Shown here: in pieces, positions 1 to 8,489 of the stretch
How the letters are laid out: each line of letters starts with the position of its first letter
Position numbering within the stretch: the stretch's first letter is position 1
Origin: Chloroflexota bacterium
Lineage (GTDB): Bacteria > Chloroflexota > Anaerolineae > Anaerolineales > UBA4823
Direction: 5' to 3'
Assembly (NCBI GenBank): GCA_029782365.1
Contig: JAKOUW010000017.1
Location: forward strand, 186,001-250,000
Length of the DNA: 64,000 bases
Notes under the pieces: model-generated
What the model was told of the DNA's origin: nothing
Seen by the model: only the letters and a program-made list of their open reading frames with translations
Database searches by the model: none
Translations under genes and position numbers: made by a program

Positions 1-121
1 ATGAATAAGCCAGGGCCGTCCACGGGCTCACCACCCGGGTCAGGCCAGAAGCACGCCGCGAGAAAACCTCGCCAGCCTGGGCTGCAGCCGACTGCGCTGC
101 ATTAGTCGTAGAATCACTCAT
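1..121 (-). CDS. amino-acid permease (APC family), N-terminal fragment
   Basis: Only the first 40 codons lie in the window; the gene runs off the left edge. The visible protein begins MSDSTTNAAQSAAAQAGEVF and continues with a segment containing SGLTRVVSPWTALAYS, which resembles the cytoplasmic N-terminus and start of TM1 of APC-superfamily amino-acid permeases (known family pattern: 'SGL.R.vs..da'). A strong ribosome site, GGAGGAG, sits 7 bases before the ATG. The gene lies 113 bp downstream of the aldolase gene on the same strand, with a small hairpin between (151-172), so it may be the last gene of that operon. The substrate cannot be told from this fragment. Confidence 0.55.
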   Translation of the reverse strand, partial: MSDSTTNAAQSAAAQAGEVFSRRASGLTRVVSPWTALAYS

Positions 122-234
122 AACATACTCCTCCAAGTCCGAACGAATGGGTTTCTCAAAGAGATGAGAAACAGGAAGAAAGGCCGGTACAGTTGGTAAG
201 AAAGAATAAACGAAGTTTGCTTATACAAGCCTCC

Positions 235-1062
235 TTATCTGGTCTTCTCGGTCAGTTCATCCAGGGCCTGCCTGGCGGGCCAGTTGTCGCGAAAGACGCG
301 GCTGATGGCCTCGGTGATTGCCTGGGGATGGCTGTGTTGGAAGATATTGCGACCAACCGAGCAGCCCACCGCACCCACGGCGCGCGCCTGGGCCATGCGA
401 GTGAGCAGTTCTTCATCTGAGATCAGCGAACCGCCAGCCAGCACCACCGGTTTGTTGCAGGCCCGGATGATCTCACCGAAGGATTTTTGGTCACCGCTCC
501 AATTCACTTTGACGATATCCGCGCCCAGTTCGGCGCACAGGCGTGCATTGCGCTTCAGGTAACCCACGCCCAACTCCTGCGTCATGCTGTCCAGGCTCTG
601 GTAAGCATTGGGGTATTCTGCTTCGGCAATCAACGGCATGCCCTTAAATTCGCAGGTTTCGCCAACTTCGGAAACGTATTGGATCATCTCGGGCTCGTTC
701 TCGCCAGCCAGGGCAACGTAAACGACCACCGCATCGGCGCCGATACGCAGGGCTTCTTCAACGGAACCGATTGGAGTGATCACCGCGCCAGACGGGCGGC
801 CTGCCGAGGAAGCGGTCAGCATCAAGGCCAGGGATGTGTCGCGGCTGAAATGTTCAACATACTGCTTGACCACCCCTCGGCTGAGCATGAGCACGTTTGC
901 GCCGCCGGTAATGGCTTCTTTTACCCGGCTGTTGGTGTCGTAAAGTCCATCCAGGAAGACGGGCGAGGTCATGCCATGGTCGATGGCACAAATCAGGCAG
1001 GTGTTGGTCTCTTGTTGGATCAGGCGGTTCAGGCGGATTTTTTTACCAGTTATGGCAGACAT
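235..1062 (-). CDS. class I aldolase, DeoC/LacD/LsrF-like
   Basis: A 275-residue (beta/alpha)8 Schiff-base aldolase of the fructose-bisphosphate class I / LsrF type. Visible marks are the early AIDHGMTSP motif, the segment ADIVKVNWSG with the probable Schiff-base lysine, and the C-terminal phosphate-binding glycines in VGRNIFQ. The ATG at 1062 is preferred to the upstream in-frame start because GGAGG stands just before it. It is the last gene of a cupin-kinase-GntR-aldolase operon, so it probably cleaves the sugar phosphate made by the FGGY kinase, as LsrF and LsrK act together in AI-2 breakdown. That pairing is inference; the sugar is unknown. Confidence 0.8.
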   Translation of the reverse strand: MSAITGKKIRLNRLIQQETNTCLICAIDHGMTSPVFLDGLYDTNSRVKEAITGGANVLMLSRGVVKQYVEHFSRDTSLALMLTASSAGRPSGAVITPIGSVEEALRIGADAVVVYVALAGENEPEMIQYVSEVGETCEFKGMPLIAEAEYPNAYQSLDSMTQELGVGYLKRNARLCAELGADIVKVNWSGDQKSFGEIIRACNKPVVLAGGSLISDEELLTRMAQARAVGAVGCSVGRNIFQHSHPQAITEAISRVFRDNWPARQALDELTEKTR

Positions 1063-1090
1063 GGATGTTACACCTCCAGAGGAAAATGGT

Positions 1091-1852
1091 TTACCAGTTC
1101 GGCCCGCGTCGGTTGAGGGTGAACTCAAATGCGTCAGGCCGGTGATATTCGATAGAATACAGGACCGGATGGTCTTGCGCGTCGAAATCCGTTTGAGCGA
1201 TGTACAACAGCGGCGAGCCCTGCTTGACGCGCAGGCGCAAGGCCAGGTCGCTGGAGGCCAGTATGGGCTTCAATACAGCCTGGCCGTGGGTAATTTTGAT
1301 GTTCAGGTATGTTTCCAGGTACTGGTAAAACGAAAGCTGGGCAAGCTGCAGAGTTTCGATCTTGTGCTCGCCTAGCACCGACTGGCTGGTGATATCGCGC
1401 GACCAGACAACCGGGACATCGTCGGCGGTGCGCACGCGCTCCAACACCACCACCGGAGCGGCGCGGGCAATGCGCAGGGCGTCCGCCACAGCCTGGCTGG
1501 CTTTTTCATTGTACAAGACGACATCCAATGCCCCAGGCGTGTACCCGGCCTGCTTGATCATTTCCGAGATGCCGAAGTTGTAGCTCAAGTCTTTGCGGAT
1601 GGCAAGTGCGTTGACATACGTGCCCAGACCGCGACGGCGGGTAATGAACTGCTGTTCCTCCAGGGTGCGCAGAGCTTCGCGCAAGGTGGTGCGCGAAACG
1701 CCCAGCATGGTGATCAATTCCAGCTCGGAGGGAAGCTGGCTGCCAGCGGGGAAATCGCCGCGCTCAATGGCGGCGCGCAGCGCTTCCGCGGTGGCGGTGG
1801 TCAGGGTGGTCCTGCCGGCTGTGATCACGCTCAGGCCTTGTTTCTTGTCCAT
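1091..1852 (-). CDS. GntR-family regulator with UTRA ligand domain
   Basis: A 253-residue transcription factor. The N-terminal winged helix (about residues 15-85) shows the GntR pattern GDFPAGSQLPSELEL and then VSRTTLREALRTLE. The rest is a UTRA (HutC-type) effector domain, ending in a strand pattern with LYSIEYHRPDAFEF. ATG at 1852 has GAGG upstream and starts 7 bp after the kinase stop; an upstream in-frame ATG would lie inside the kinase gene. It probably senses a sugar phosphate and controls its own operon through the operator at 3799-3840. A matching core occurs before the ECF-hydantoin operon at 33806-33816, so it may act there as well (inference). Confidence 0.85.
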   Translation of the reverse strand: MDKKQGLSVITAGRTTLTTATAEALRAAIERGDFPAGSQLPSELELITMLGVSRTTLREALRTLEEQQFITRRRGLGTYVNALAIRKDLSYNFGISEMIKQAGYTPGALDVVLYNEKASQAVADALRIARAAPVVVLERVRTADDVPVVWSRDITSQSVLGEHKIETLQLAQLSFYQYLETYLNIKITHGQAVLKPILASSDLALRLRVKQGSPLLYIAQTDFDAQDHPVLYSIEYHRPDAFEFTLNRRGPNW

Positions 1853-1859
1853 GTCTGCC

Positions 1860-3383
1860 TCAAGCCGCCGCGCTGCGCTCGAACAAAGGGCACAGCGCAT
1901 CGTAGAGGCTTACATAGGTGGCAAAGGCCTCGTCCAGCCGGGCGTAATTGGTGGGCTGGGGCTCGAAACGCTGCTTGATCTGCACCATCTGGCCGGCGGC
2001 TTCGGCAATGCTGGCGTAGAGGCCAGTGGCTTTGCCCGCCAGGATGGCCGCGCCCAGCGTGGCGGCTTCCTCATTATCTGTTGTGACAACCGGTCGGTGG
2101 GTAATATCGGCTTCAATCTGCTTCCAGACGGCGCTGCGCGCGCCACCGCCCAAAGCACGAATCTCGCCTACCGGCACACCCATTTTTTCGATCACTTCGA
2201 TATTGCGGCGCACGATAAAGGCGACAGCTTCCATGATCGCCCTGGCAAAATGAGAACGGGTGTGATGCAGGGTAAAACCATACCATACGCCGCGCGCCCG
2301 CGGGTTGGCCTCGGGCGCCATGGCGCCCTGCAGGTGCGGCAGCATCACCAGGCCGTCTGAGCCGGGGGGCGCCTGGCTGGCCAGACTGCCAAGCAGATCA
2401 TAAGCATCTTGCCCGCTGGCAGCCGCCGCTATTTTTTCTGCCTGGCCAAATTCGTCACGAAACCATTTGAGCACAATGCCGCCGCCGGTGAAGGTGTGGA
2501 GCATGTATAGGCCAGGTATGCCGTGGTAATGGCAGGGCATTTGATTGGTTGGATCCAGGGTGGGCGCGCCTACGGTGGAACAGATAGCCAGAGCGGCGCC
2601 GGTGTTTTCAGAGAAAATACCTGGGGCAATATTGCCCACGCCAATTGCGCCGCAGGCCTGGTCGAGGGCGCCAGTGCAAGCCACGGTTTGCGGGCTGAGT
2701 CCCAGCTCGCTGGCTACCAATGGACGAATCCGGCCTACCGGTGTACCCGATGGCACGATGGCCGGGAGCTGTTCGCGGCGCACCTGCAAGTATGCCAGCA
2801 TCTCCGGCCACCAGTCCAGGGTCTTAAAATTCCAATAACAGGTCGATGTGACCAGCGAACCTTCGCACACATATTCGCCGGTCAGGCGGTGCAAGAAATA
2901 ATCTTCAATTAACAGGAATTTCGCCGCCCGCACGAAAACCTGCGGTTCGTGACGGCGCAGCCAGAGCAGCTTGGCCGCCGGCCAGGTGGGCACCAGGCGC
3001 ACCTGGCCGGTGATCTCAAAGGCATGGCGGTGACCGAAATGGTCACCTAGTTTGTCTGCCTCACTTTGAGCACGGTTGTCCAGCCAGACGATAGCCGGGC
3101 GCAGTGGTTTGCCCTGCGCATCGACCAACAGCAAGGTCTCCCCTTGAGCGGATATGCCCAGCGCCTGGATATCCTCCGGCGCAGCCTGGGAAGCCTTCAG
3201 CACACTGGCGATGGTCTTCTTAAATGCCTGCCAGTATGTTTCAACTTCCACTTCCACCGAGAGGGCGTCCGGCGTGAGCAGGGCGTATTCTTCGGTGGCT
3301 TTGGCCAGCACGCGGCCTTGCGCATCGTGCAAGGCGCATTTCAAGGCTGTTGTGCCCAGGTCAACGGCCAGGATGGTTGGCAT
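1860..3383 (-). CDS. FGGY-family carbohydrate kinase
   Basis: A 507-residue sugar kinase of the xylulokinase/gluconokinase superfamily with two ASKHA (actin-like) domains. The N-terminal phosphate loop is AVDLGTTALKCAL, the substrate region has WLDNRAQSEA, and the C-terminal half has GALDQACGAIG and the adenosine loop LGGGARSAVWKQIEAD. Length is normal for the family. It is the second gene of the operon (cupin upstream by 6 bp, GntR downstream by 7 bp). With the class I aldolase it suggests kinase-aldolase breakdown of a ketose or similar polyol. Substrate specificity is not readable by eye; xylulose, L-fuculose-like sugars and AI-2 are all possible. Confidence 0.85.
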   Translation of the reverse strand: MPTILAVDLGTTALKCALHDAQGRVLAKATEEYALLTPDALSVEVEVETYWQAFKKTIASVLKASQAAPEDIQALGISAQGETLLLVDAQGKPLRPAIVWLDNRAQSEADKLGDHFGHRHAFEITGQVRLVPTWPAAKLLWLRRHEPQVFVRAAKFLLIEDYFLHRLTGEYVCEGSLVTSTCYWNFKTLDWWPEMLAYLQVRREQLPAIVPSGTPVGRIRPLVASELGLSPQTVACTGALDQACGAIGVGNIAPGIFSENTGAALAICSTVGAPTLDPTNQMPCHYHGIPGLYMLHTFTGGGIVLKWFRDEFGQAEKIAAAASGQDAYDLLGSLASQAPPGSDGLVMLPHLQGAMAPEANPRARGVWYGFTLHHTRSHFARAIMEAVAFIVRRNIEVIEKMGVPVGEIRALGGGARSAVWKQIEADITHRPVVTTDNEEAATLGAAILAGKATGLYASIAEAAGQMVQIKQRFEPQPTNYARLDEAFATYVSLYDALCPLFERSAAA

Positions 3384-3389
3384 AAGCCG

Positions 3390-3737
3390 TTACACCCCGG
3401 GCGCGCCTGCCCAGGCCAGGATGGCAGTTTCTTCGCCGATGTTGATCAGTGTGTGGGGCAGTCCTTCAGGGATGAAAATAGCATCCCCGGCAAACAGCTC
3501 ATAATACTGCGTCTCATCGTACAGCAGTACATGGCCTTTGCAGCAGTAAAAGACTTCTTGTGAATGGTCGTGACCAGGATCGATGCTGCCGCGTGCCCCC
3601 GGCGGGAGTGTGGAAGTGCCTAACCAGAGCCTGGCTGTCTTGATGTATTCCCGGCATAGTTCGGGTCCTTCCATGAAAGGGCGGGCAGCGGTCTGGCGGA
3701 TGATGGTAGCGGGTTTGTACCCGGCAGGGTCGCTCAT
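3390..3737 (-). CDS. small cupin-domain protein
   Basis: A 115-residue single cupin. Motif 1 is GHDHSQEVFYCCKG with metal-type H-x-H-(x3)-E ligands; motif 2 is FIPEGLPHTLIN with the later His. ATG at 3737 is chosen because GGAGGT precedes it; the longer reading frame would start upstream of the promoter described at 3841-3869. As first gene of a sugar kinase/aldolase operon it may be a sugar isomerase, mutarotase-like or small-molecule-binding protein. The fold is clear, the reaction is not. Confidence 0.75.
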   Translation of the reverse strand: MSDPAGYKPATIIRQTAARPFMEGPELCREYIKTARLWLGTSTLPPGARGSIDPGHDHSQEVFYCCKGHVLLYDETQYYELFAGDAIFIPEGLPHTLINIGEETAILAWAGAPGV

Positions 3738-3798
3738 GTGACCTCCACGCAGAAGTTTGATCCGGTTGTATGACAGGCAGCTTTGCGGCTGAAAAGAA

Positions 3799-3840
3799 AA
3801 GTCCAGTTGTACGATGTCTGACATCCGAACAACTGGACTT
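3799..3840 (-). promoter_or_regulatory. nested palindromic operator, GntR type
   Basis: Perfect 12-bp inverted repeat AAGTCCAGTTGT ... ACAACTGGACTT (arms 3799-3810 and 3829-3840) around a second perfect palindrome GATGTC-T-GACATC (3813-3825). Both are centred at about 3819. The inner core TGTCTGACA fits the N-GT-N3-AC-N layout of GntR operators. It begins directly after the -10 box of the operon promoter, where bound repressor would block transcription. The GntR gene of the same operon is the natural candidate regulator. Confidence 0.7.
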
Positions 3841-3869
3841 AAAATAGCATAAAAAAGTCCGAAAGTCAA
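3841..3869 (-). promoter_or_regulatory. sigma70-type promoter of the kinase operon
   Basis: On the minus strand TTGACT (3864-3869), a 17-bp spacer, then TATTTT (3841-3846), ahead of the cupin gene start at 3737. The operator follows at once. It lies in the short gap after the FHA-protein stop codon, so the operon has its own start. Confidence 0.75.
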
Positions 3870-3885
3870 GAAGGAATTCGCCGGT

Positions 3886-6426
3886 TCAGGCCGCCAGGCG
3901 TGGGTTTTCCAGGAACACCAGCTCGGTCCGCCCGAGGCGGATCACGTCGCCGTCATGCAGCTCCTGGATGCGCACCCGCACGTTGTTGACAAATGTGCCG
4001 TTGGCCGAGTTTAAATCGGTGATCAGCCAGCGCTCCTGCCCCCAATCGATGCGGGCATGGACGCGTGAAATTTGATCATCGAAAAGGCCGAGGGAATTCT
4101 TGGCATCCCTTCCCAGGGTAAAGCCTTCCGGCGACAGTTCAATGAGCGGGTTATTGCCTGCCTGATTGAGCAGTTTCAAAAAGGATGCCCGCCGGTTGGA
4201 TTGAGGCGGCGGGGCGCTGGTCCACACCGACGGAACTGGCTGGCGCGGCTTTTCGGGCGGCGGCTGGGCGGGGCTGGCCGAAGAGGGCGGCTCAGGCAGG
4301 GTCGGGTTGGCCGGAGGGCTGACAGGCAAGGGCGAGGTGGGTTGGCCGGCCTGGCGATTGGACAACAGCCAGCGCAGGCCGATACCCACCACTACCAGGA
4401 CCAACAAGCCGCTGCACAGGCTGATGCCCACCAGCACCAGGTTGAGATCCACCGGCGGCAGAGAAATCACCCCACTGGCAGGGCCGTATTGCGGGTCGAT
4501 TGTTTTCAATAAAGCATCAGCCCGGCCAGAGACTTCGGCGCTAGACACCGCCAGGACAGCCTGCAATGAGCCGTCCAGGGTAGCTGACTGGCCGGGTGAT
4601 ATCTCCACACCGCCCGGCGCGGCAGGTGTGTAAAGGCGTGGGCTGCCTTCTCGCGTGGTGATGCGCACCCCGCCACCGATCGCCGCTTCGAGATAAACCG
4701 CCGAGTTGAGCTGCAAGTACACCGTCTCGCCGCGCAGCTTCTCCACGTATTCCACCGCTGTGTTGAGCGCCTGCACGGCCTGGTAAAGCGGAACCAGGCG
4801 CACGGCGACGATCTCAATGCCTTTTTCCAGGAACCTGTCGGTGATTTCATCTTTCAGCTTAGAGCTAAAATACGTGAATATCGGGTTTTCCTGGCCGGTC
4901 GATTCCTGGTAAGCCTTGGCAATGGTGAATTCGTCAATGCACACGCTCTCTTTCACCGCCGCCTGGATGCGCACACCATCGAAATAGCGCAATTGCACCG
5001 CAAGCGCGGCTTTCTCGCCCTGCTGAGGATACGGCTTGGGCAGACCGCAGGCATTGAGCGACAGGTCATCATACGTGTGGATGAACGCGCCAACCGCCAG
5101 GTTGATTCTTTTCATCGGCCGCGGGGTTTCGATCCACCAAATATTGAGCGTTTGCTTGACACGCGCCGTGCCCTGCACCAGGTCAGTCCCATCGCGAATG
5201 CCCGGATCGGCGGTATAGCTTGCCAGGTCGATCGTCTTTTCTGATTCCGGTCTGTCTTTACTGTTGATCGGGTCGAGGAGGGTGGGGTAAGTTAGGTTAA
5301 TTTTCTCGACAATCCCCACACCTTCCAATGATACTTCGAATTGTTTCTCCGCCAGTTTTTCCAGCCCGTTTTGGCCCTGTCGGCGGTATATCACCTGGAA
5401 ATGGTTTACCAGCGGGACAGCGCTGGTCGGGAAGGAATGAGATTTGGTGAGGCGCGGGATATCCAGGAAGAAAGTGATCAGCGCTTTGCCGTTCGAGTCG
5501 GTGCGCAGCGGGATTTCCTGCAAAACATAACCAGAAACTACGCTGTTCTTGACGGTTGGATCCGGTGCGGATAATTTATAGCGAGCGAATTGGCGGCCTT
5601 TGTAAGCTTTGAACTCGCACTGCGGGCAGTCAGACACAAGGAAGGAATCCGACAGGCTGTTCAGCGCTTCCAATGCTGAGATATAGATCGGCTCATGCTT
5701 CATGGGCGAGTAATCGCCGTTCGAAGCGCGCTGTTCCAGGCTGATCTCAAAGCTGAACGGTTCGTAGCTTTCTGGATGCGCCGGGTCATGGTTTAGATTA
5801 GTTATGGTCAGGCGGAAATTTTGTGCGCCGCAACCTACTTCTTTGAGCAGGTCATCCACTTTGCGCAAATCTTTGGTCACCTGGGTCTTGGTAGCCTCAT
5901 CCACCGGCCAATCCAGGCCAGTTGGCGGTCCCCAGCCGCCGCTGACGTAATAGCAGTCTCTTTGAAAAACCAAATTGTATCTGCCGGCACCATCTGACGA
6001 ATAATATCCCATCTCGCCAAAGGTGGACACTGTAGAGGTAAAGACAGCTCCCTGGCTGCGAGCGATATCTGCCTGCACCCATGACTGCGCTTCGCCGGGG
6101 CTGGAGGTCTTATTGATATAAAAGGCGCCGTCATGGTAGCGGTAAAATTCGTCTGTGGATCCAGGCGGCAGTTTACCTCCTTTGGGATAGGCCAATCCAC
6201 ACTGCGTATTCTGGTTGTCGAAATCTGCTTCAGGAAAGGAGGTGGCATCGATACCCAGGTCGGTGCACAATGCGCCGGAGCCCTGGAGGGCAGTGTGCGG
6301 CTGGCGGCCCGGCACGGCAGGCGCTGCGCTGGCCTTGAAGGTTAAAGCCCAAAGGAACAGCCAACCAGCCAGCGCGGCAGAGAGCAGGATAAGGAACAGC
6401 CGGCCAGTCAATTTGAGCCTTTGCAT
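3886..6426 (-). CDS. membrane-anchored protein with C-terminal FHA domain
   Basis: 846 residues. A hydrophobic segment at about 8-30 is a signal anchor or signal peptide; a large extracytoplasmic region follows; a second membrane segment (about residues 655-680, ISLCSGLLVLVVVGIGL) leads to a Pro-rich linker and a C-terminal FHA domain (about 765-840). The FHA domain has the conserved GRD, SRVHA and NGTFVN elements that bind phosphothreonine. The extracytoplasmic region has Cys residues but no family I can name. A perfect inverted repeat GCTTGAGTT...AACTCAAGC (6428-6451) sits just before the ATG. FHA context suggests a link to a Ser/Thr kinase pathway, but no kinase is adjacent. Confidence 0.75.
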   Translation of the reverse strand: MQRLKLTGRLFLILLSAALAGWLFLWALTFKASAAPAVPGRQPHTALQGSGALCTDLGIDATSFPEADFDNQNTQCGLAYPKGGKLPPGSTDEFYRYHDGAFYINKTSSPGEAQSWVQADIARSQGAVFTSTVSTFGEMGYYSSDGAGRYNLVFQRDCYYVSGGWGPPTGLDWPVDEATKTQVTKDLRKVDDLLKEVGCGAQNFRLTITNLNHDPAHPESYEPFSFEISLEQRASNGDYSPMKHEPIYISALEALNSLSDSFLVSDCPQCEFKAYKGRQFARYKLSAPDPTVKNSVVSGYVLQEIPLRTDSNGKALITFFLDIPRLTKSHSFPTSAVPLVNHFQVIYRRQGQNGLEKLAEKQFEVSLEGVGIVEKINLTYPTLLDPINSKDRPESEKTIDLASYTADPGIRDGTDLVQGTARVKQTLNIWWIETPRPMKRINLAVGAFIHTYDDLSLNACGLPKPYPQQGEKAALAVQLRYFDGVRIQAAVKESVCIDEFTIAKAYQESTGQENPIFTYFSSKLKDEITDRFLEKGIEIVAVRLVPLYQAVQALNTAVEYVEKLRGETVYLQLNSAVYLEAAIGGGVRITTREGSPRLYTPAAPGGVEISPGQSATLDGSLQAVLAVSSAEVSGRADALLKTIDPQYGPASGVISLPPVDLNLVLVGISLCSGLLVLVVVGIGLRWLLSNRQAGQPTSPLPVSPPANPTLPEPPSSASPAQPPPEKPRQPVPSVWTSAPPPQSNRRASFLKLLNQAGNNPLIELSPEGFTLGRDAKNSLGLFDDQISRVHARIDWGQERWLITDLNSANGTFVNNVRVRIQELHDGDVIRLGRTELVFLENPRLAA

Positions 6427-6427
6427 A

Positions 6428-6451
6428 GCTTGAGTTTATATGAACTCAAGC
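6428..6451. repeat. inverted repeat next to the FHA gene start
   Basis: Nine-base arms GCTTGAGTT and AACTCAAGC separated by TATATG, ending one base before the ATG of the FHA gene. It could be an operator overlapping an A/T-rich -10 element or a translation-masking hairpin; nothing in the sequence decides between these. Confidence 0.5.
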
Positions 6452-6477
6452 AAAAATGCAACCGATCCAGACCGTTC

Positions 6478-7335
6478 TCAGGATAGCGCCTGTGAGCGCT
6501 TGCGATGCAAAGCTTGGCTGATGATCACTGCCAGCGCAAATGGCGAAAGGCACAGCAGTCCAGGCAGGTAACAAATCGCAGCCTCCCGGCTGACATTAAG
6601 GACATCATCCAGTGTACGGCGTGGATCCCAGGGAGTGGGTGTGCCAGTCGGCTCTGGCGTTGCCGTGGGTGTGGGAGTAGCCGTCGGTGGGAAGTACCAT
6701 AGCTCCAGGTAAATCGTGCCTGTCACCAAAGAACGCTCGAGCCGGCTGATTTCGCTGTCGAGGGCTTCCAGTTTGCTTTGCACGCCATCCAGTTCTTCGA
6801 CAAGACGAGCGCCTTCGGCCTCGGTCTGCGCGCTTTTCTGAATGTCGATCAAATGAGCGCGCTGGTTTTCCAGGCTGCGACGGGCAGTATATTTGTCGTT
6901 GAGCAACGGTCCCAGGTCCTCGGTGGAGGCATGTTGGGCCAGGACTTGCTCCCCCAGGGCGCTGATCTGGGTGAGCAGGTCTTCGAAACTACCAGACGGC
7001 GCCAGGATCGTCAATCTTCCGCTGCGGCTGCCCTGGCTGATCATACTGTAGCTGGTGATCTTACCGCCGCCGGCCTGGAGCAGATCGTTCAGTCTGGCCA
7101 TCGCCTGGTCGATGTCTGCCACCTGGATAGACAGGTAAGCCTGCTTGCGCAGCGTTTGGGCTGGTAGACTCTGCGCCCGGGCCGGGGTCAACCCGGGAGC
7201 GGTCAGTCCAAAGACCAGGCAGAGCAAAACGAGCTGCCTGGTAATAGCTGTCAGGAGCTGCTTTATGAAGCCGAAGGAGCCTTCGGTGGAGTCTTGCGGC
7301 CGAAGAAACGTTTCCATACCTGGATGAGCAGCCAT
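6478..7335 (-). CDS. DUF4349-family membrane protein, second copy
   Basis: 285 residues as drawn. After a signal-like segment (LVLLCLVFGLTAPGLTPARA) comes a DUF4349 region: LRKQAYLSIQVADIDQAM, then a coiled-coil-rich stretch (ENQRAHLIDIQ ... VQSKLEALDSEISRLER), a Thr-Pro linker and a C-terminal membrane helix (ICYLPGLLCLSPFALAVII) with a basic tail. It is a paralogue of the upstream gene and overlaps its 3' end by 73 bp with this start. Other ATGs are few, so the true start could be a nearby non-ATG codon. It probably sits in the membrane with its coiled coil outside; the biochemical role of DUF4349 is not established. Confidence 0.7.
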   Translation of the reverse strand: MAAHPGMETFLRPQDSTEGSFGFIKQLLTAITRQLVLLCLVFGLTAPGLTPARAQSLPAQTLRKQAYLSIQVADIDQAMARLNDLLQAGGGKITSYSMISQGSRSGRLTILAPSGSFEDLLTQISALGEQVLAQHASTEDLGPLLNDKYTARRSLENQRAHLIDIQKSAQTEAEGARLVEELDGVQSKLEALDSEISRLERSLVTGTIYLELWYFPPTATPTPTATPEPTGTPTPWDPRRTLDDVLNVSREAAICYLPGLLCLSPFALAVIISQALHRKRSQALS

Positions 7336-8255
7336 CCCAACAAGGCAAACGGCAAGAGCATCGGGATGACCAGGATGATAAGGTAAATGAAGAAGTCAAC
7401 CACGCCGCGCATGCCCGCGCCCAGGTCTGAACCGGCATCTTTGACGGTATTCAACGGATTCCAGGGGGTGGGTGTGGGGGTCGGGGTCGGTGTAAGCGTT
7501 GGTGTGGGAGTCGTTGGTGGTATATACAACTCGATGTTCACCGTGATCGTGGAATACGAAGCGCGGTCGAACAGGTAATTCATACGGCCCTGCACCTGCT
7601 CGATCTCGCCTTCCACCTGCGAAAGCTGTTCATTGACCTTGAGAGCTTCTTCCACGGTGGTAGCATTGGCCAGGAACTCGCGGATGCGGTCGCGCGTGGC
7701 TTTGAGGTTGGTCAGGCGTGAATCCAGATCCACGTATTCATCCGTGACATCCTGGCCGCTGGAGGTCTCATTGCTGACAATCACCGCCAGGCTGCGCAGG
7801 CGGTTCAAGGCATTCTCGAAGGCATCTACCGGCACCGCCAGGGTGATGGTAGCCGATTTGACTTCCGTGTCGCCTTTTTGATTTACCAACACCTGCGAGC
7901 TGATGATATACCCGCCCAGGTCAGCGGCGGCCTGTGTGACCTGGTTGACTGCCGCGTCCGGGTTTTCCACCTGCAAGGTGAGCTGACCGTTCTTGATGAT
8001 CAGGCGGTTGGATGAGGGGCGTGACGAAGAGACCGGCGCAGCGATCGATGATGAACCAGGCGCAGGATACGCTTCGGGTCGCGCCGCAGCCGCGGTAGCC
8101 GCGGGCGCCGCGGGCGCCTGAGTGGCTGCTGCAAGGCTGCGTGATTCCTGCGCCACCTCCACCGTTTGAACCACTAACTGAGGAACAGGCGGCGCACAGC
8201 CGCCAATGACGAGCCCTCCAATAATGATTAAAATCCAGGGCCATGCCTTTTTCAT
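7263..8255 (-). CDS. DUF4349-family lipoprotein
   Basis: 330 residues. A lipoprotein signal ends in the lipobox IGGC (MKKAWPWILIIIGGLVIGGC). After an Ala-rich linker comes the DUF4349 core (RLIIKNGQLTLQVENPDAAV ... GGYIISSQV), a long helical segment (residues about 180-240), a Thr-Pro repeat linker and a C-terminal membrane helix (FFIYLIILVIPMLLPFALLG). GGGAGGG lies about 7 bases before the ATG, and a good promoter is at 8304-8331. With the next gene it forms a tandem pair; both keep the order DUF4349, coiled coil, TP linker, membrane helix, so they may form one complex (inference). Confidence 0.8.
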   Translation of the reverse strand: MKKAWPWILIIIGGLVIGGCAPPVPQLVVQTVEVAQESRSLAAATQAPAAPAATAAAARPEAYPAPGSSSIAAPVSSSRPSSNRLIIKNGQLTLQVENPDAAVNQVTQAAADLGGYIISSQVLVNQKGDTEVKSATITLAVPVDAFENALNRLRSLAVIVSNETSSGQDVTDEYVDLDSRLTNLKATRDRIREFLANATTVEEALKVNEQLSQVEGEIEQVQGRMNYLFDRASYSTITVNIELYIPPTTPTPTLTPTPTPTPTPWNPLNTVKDAGSDLGAGMRGVVDFFIYLIILVIPMLLPFALLGWLLIQVWKRFFGRKTPPKAPSAS

Positions 8256-8303
8256 GATAATACCCTCCCGACGCTGCTAATTATTTTTTTCAGCGCTATT
8301 TAT

Positions 8304-8331
8304 ATTATAGAATGCGGGCTGGCAGAGTCAA
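8304..8331 (-). promoter_or_regulatory. promoter of the DUF4349 pair
   Basis: On the minus strand TTGACT (8326-8331), 16-bp spacer, TATAAT (8304-8309), about 50 bp upstream of the lipoprotein ATG. It lies in the divergent gap shared with the sulfurtransferase gene. Confidence 0.65.
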
Positions 8332-8489
8332 CCATATTTGGATGACAAAAGGTTGACATTTCAAGTGGTGAAACCCACCTCGAGTGTGCGAATTGAATTA
8401 AAGAAAATTGATTTCAGCTATGCCTGCCGCTCAATAATTATGATATAATTTATAAATATTGTATTATTCCAGCCAAAGGAGACAGAACG

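Noticed and set aside
7440..7520. Short tandem GTGGGGGTCGGGGTC-like repeat as a possible minisatellite
   Set aside because: It encodes the Thr-Pro linker of the DUF4349 lipoprotein; the repeat follows from the codon pattern.
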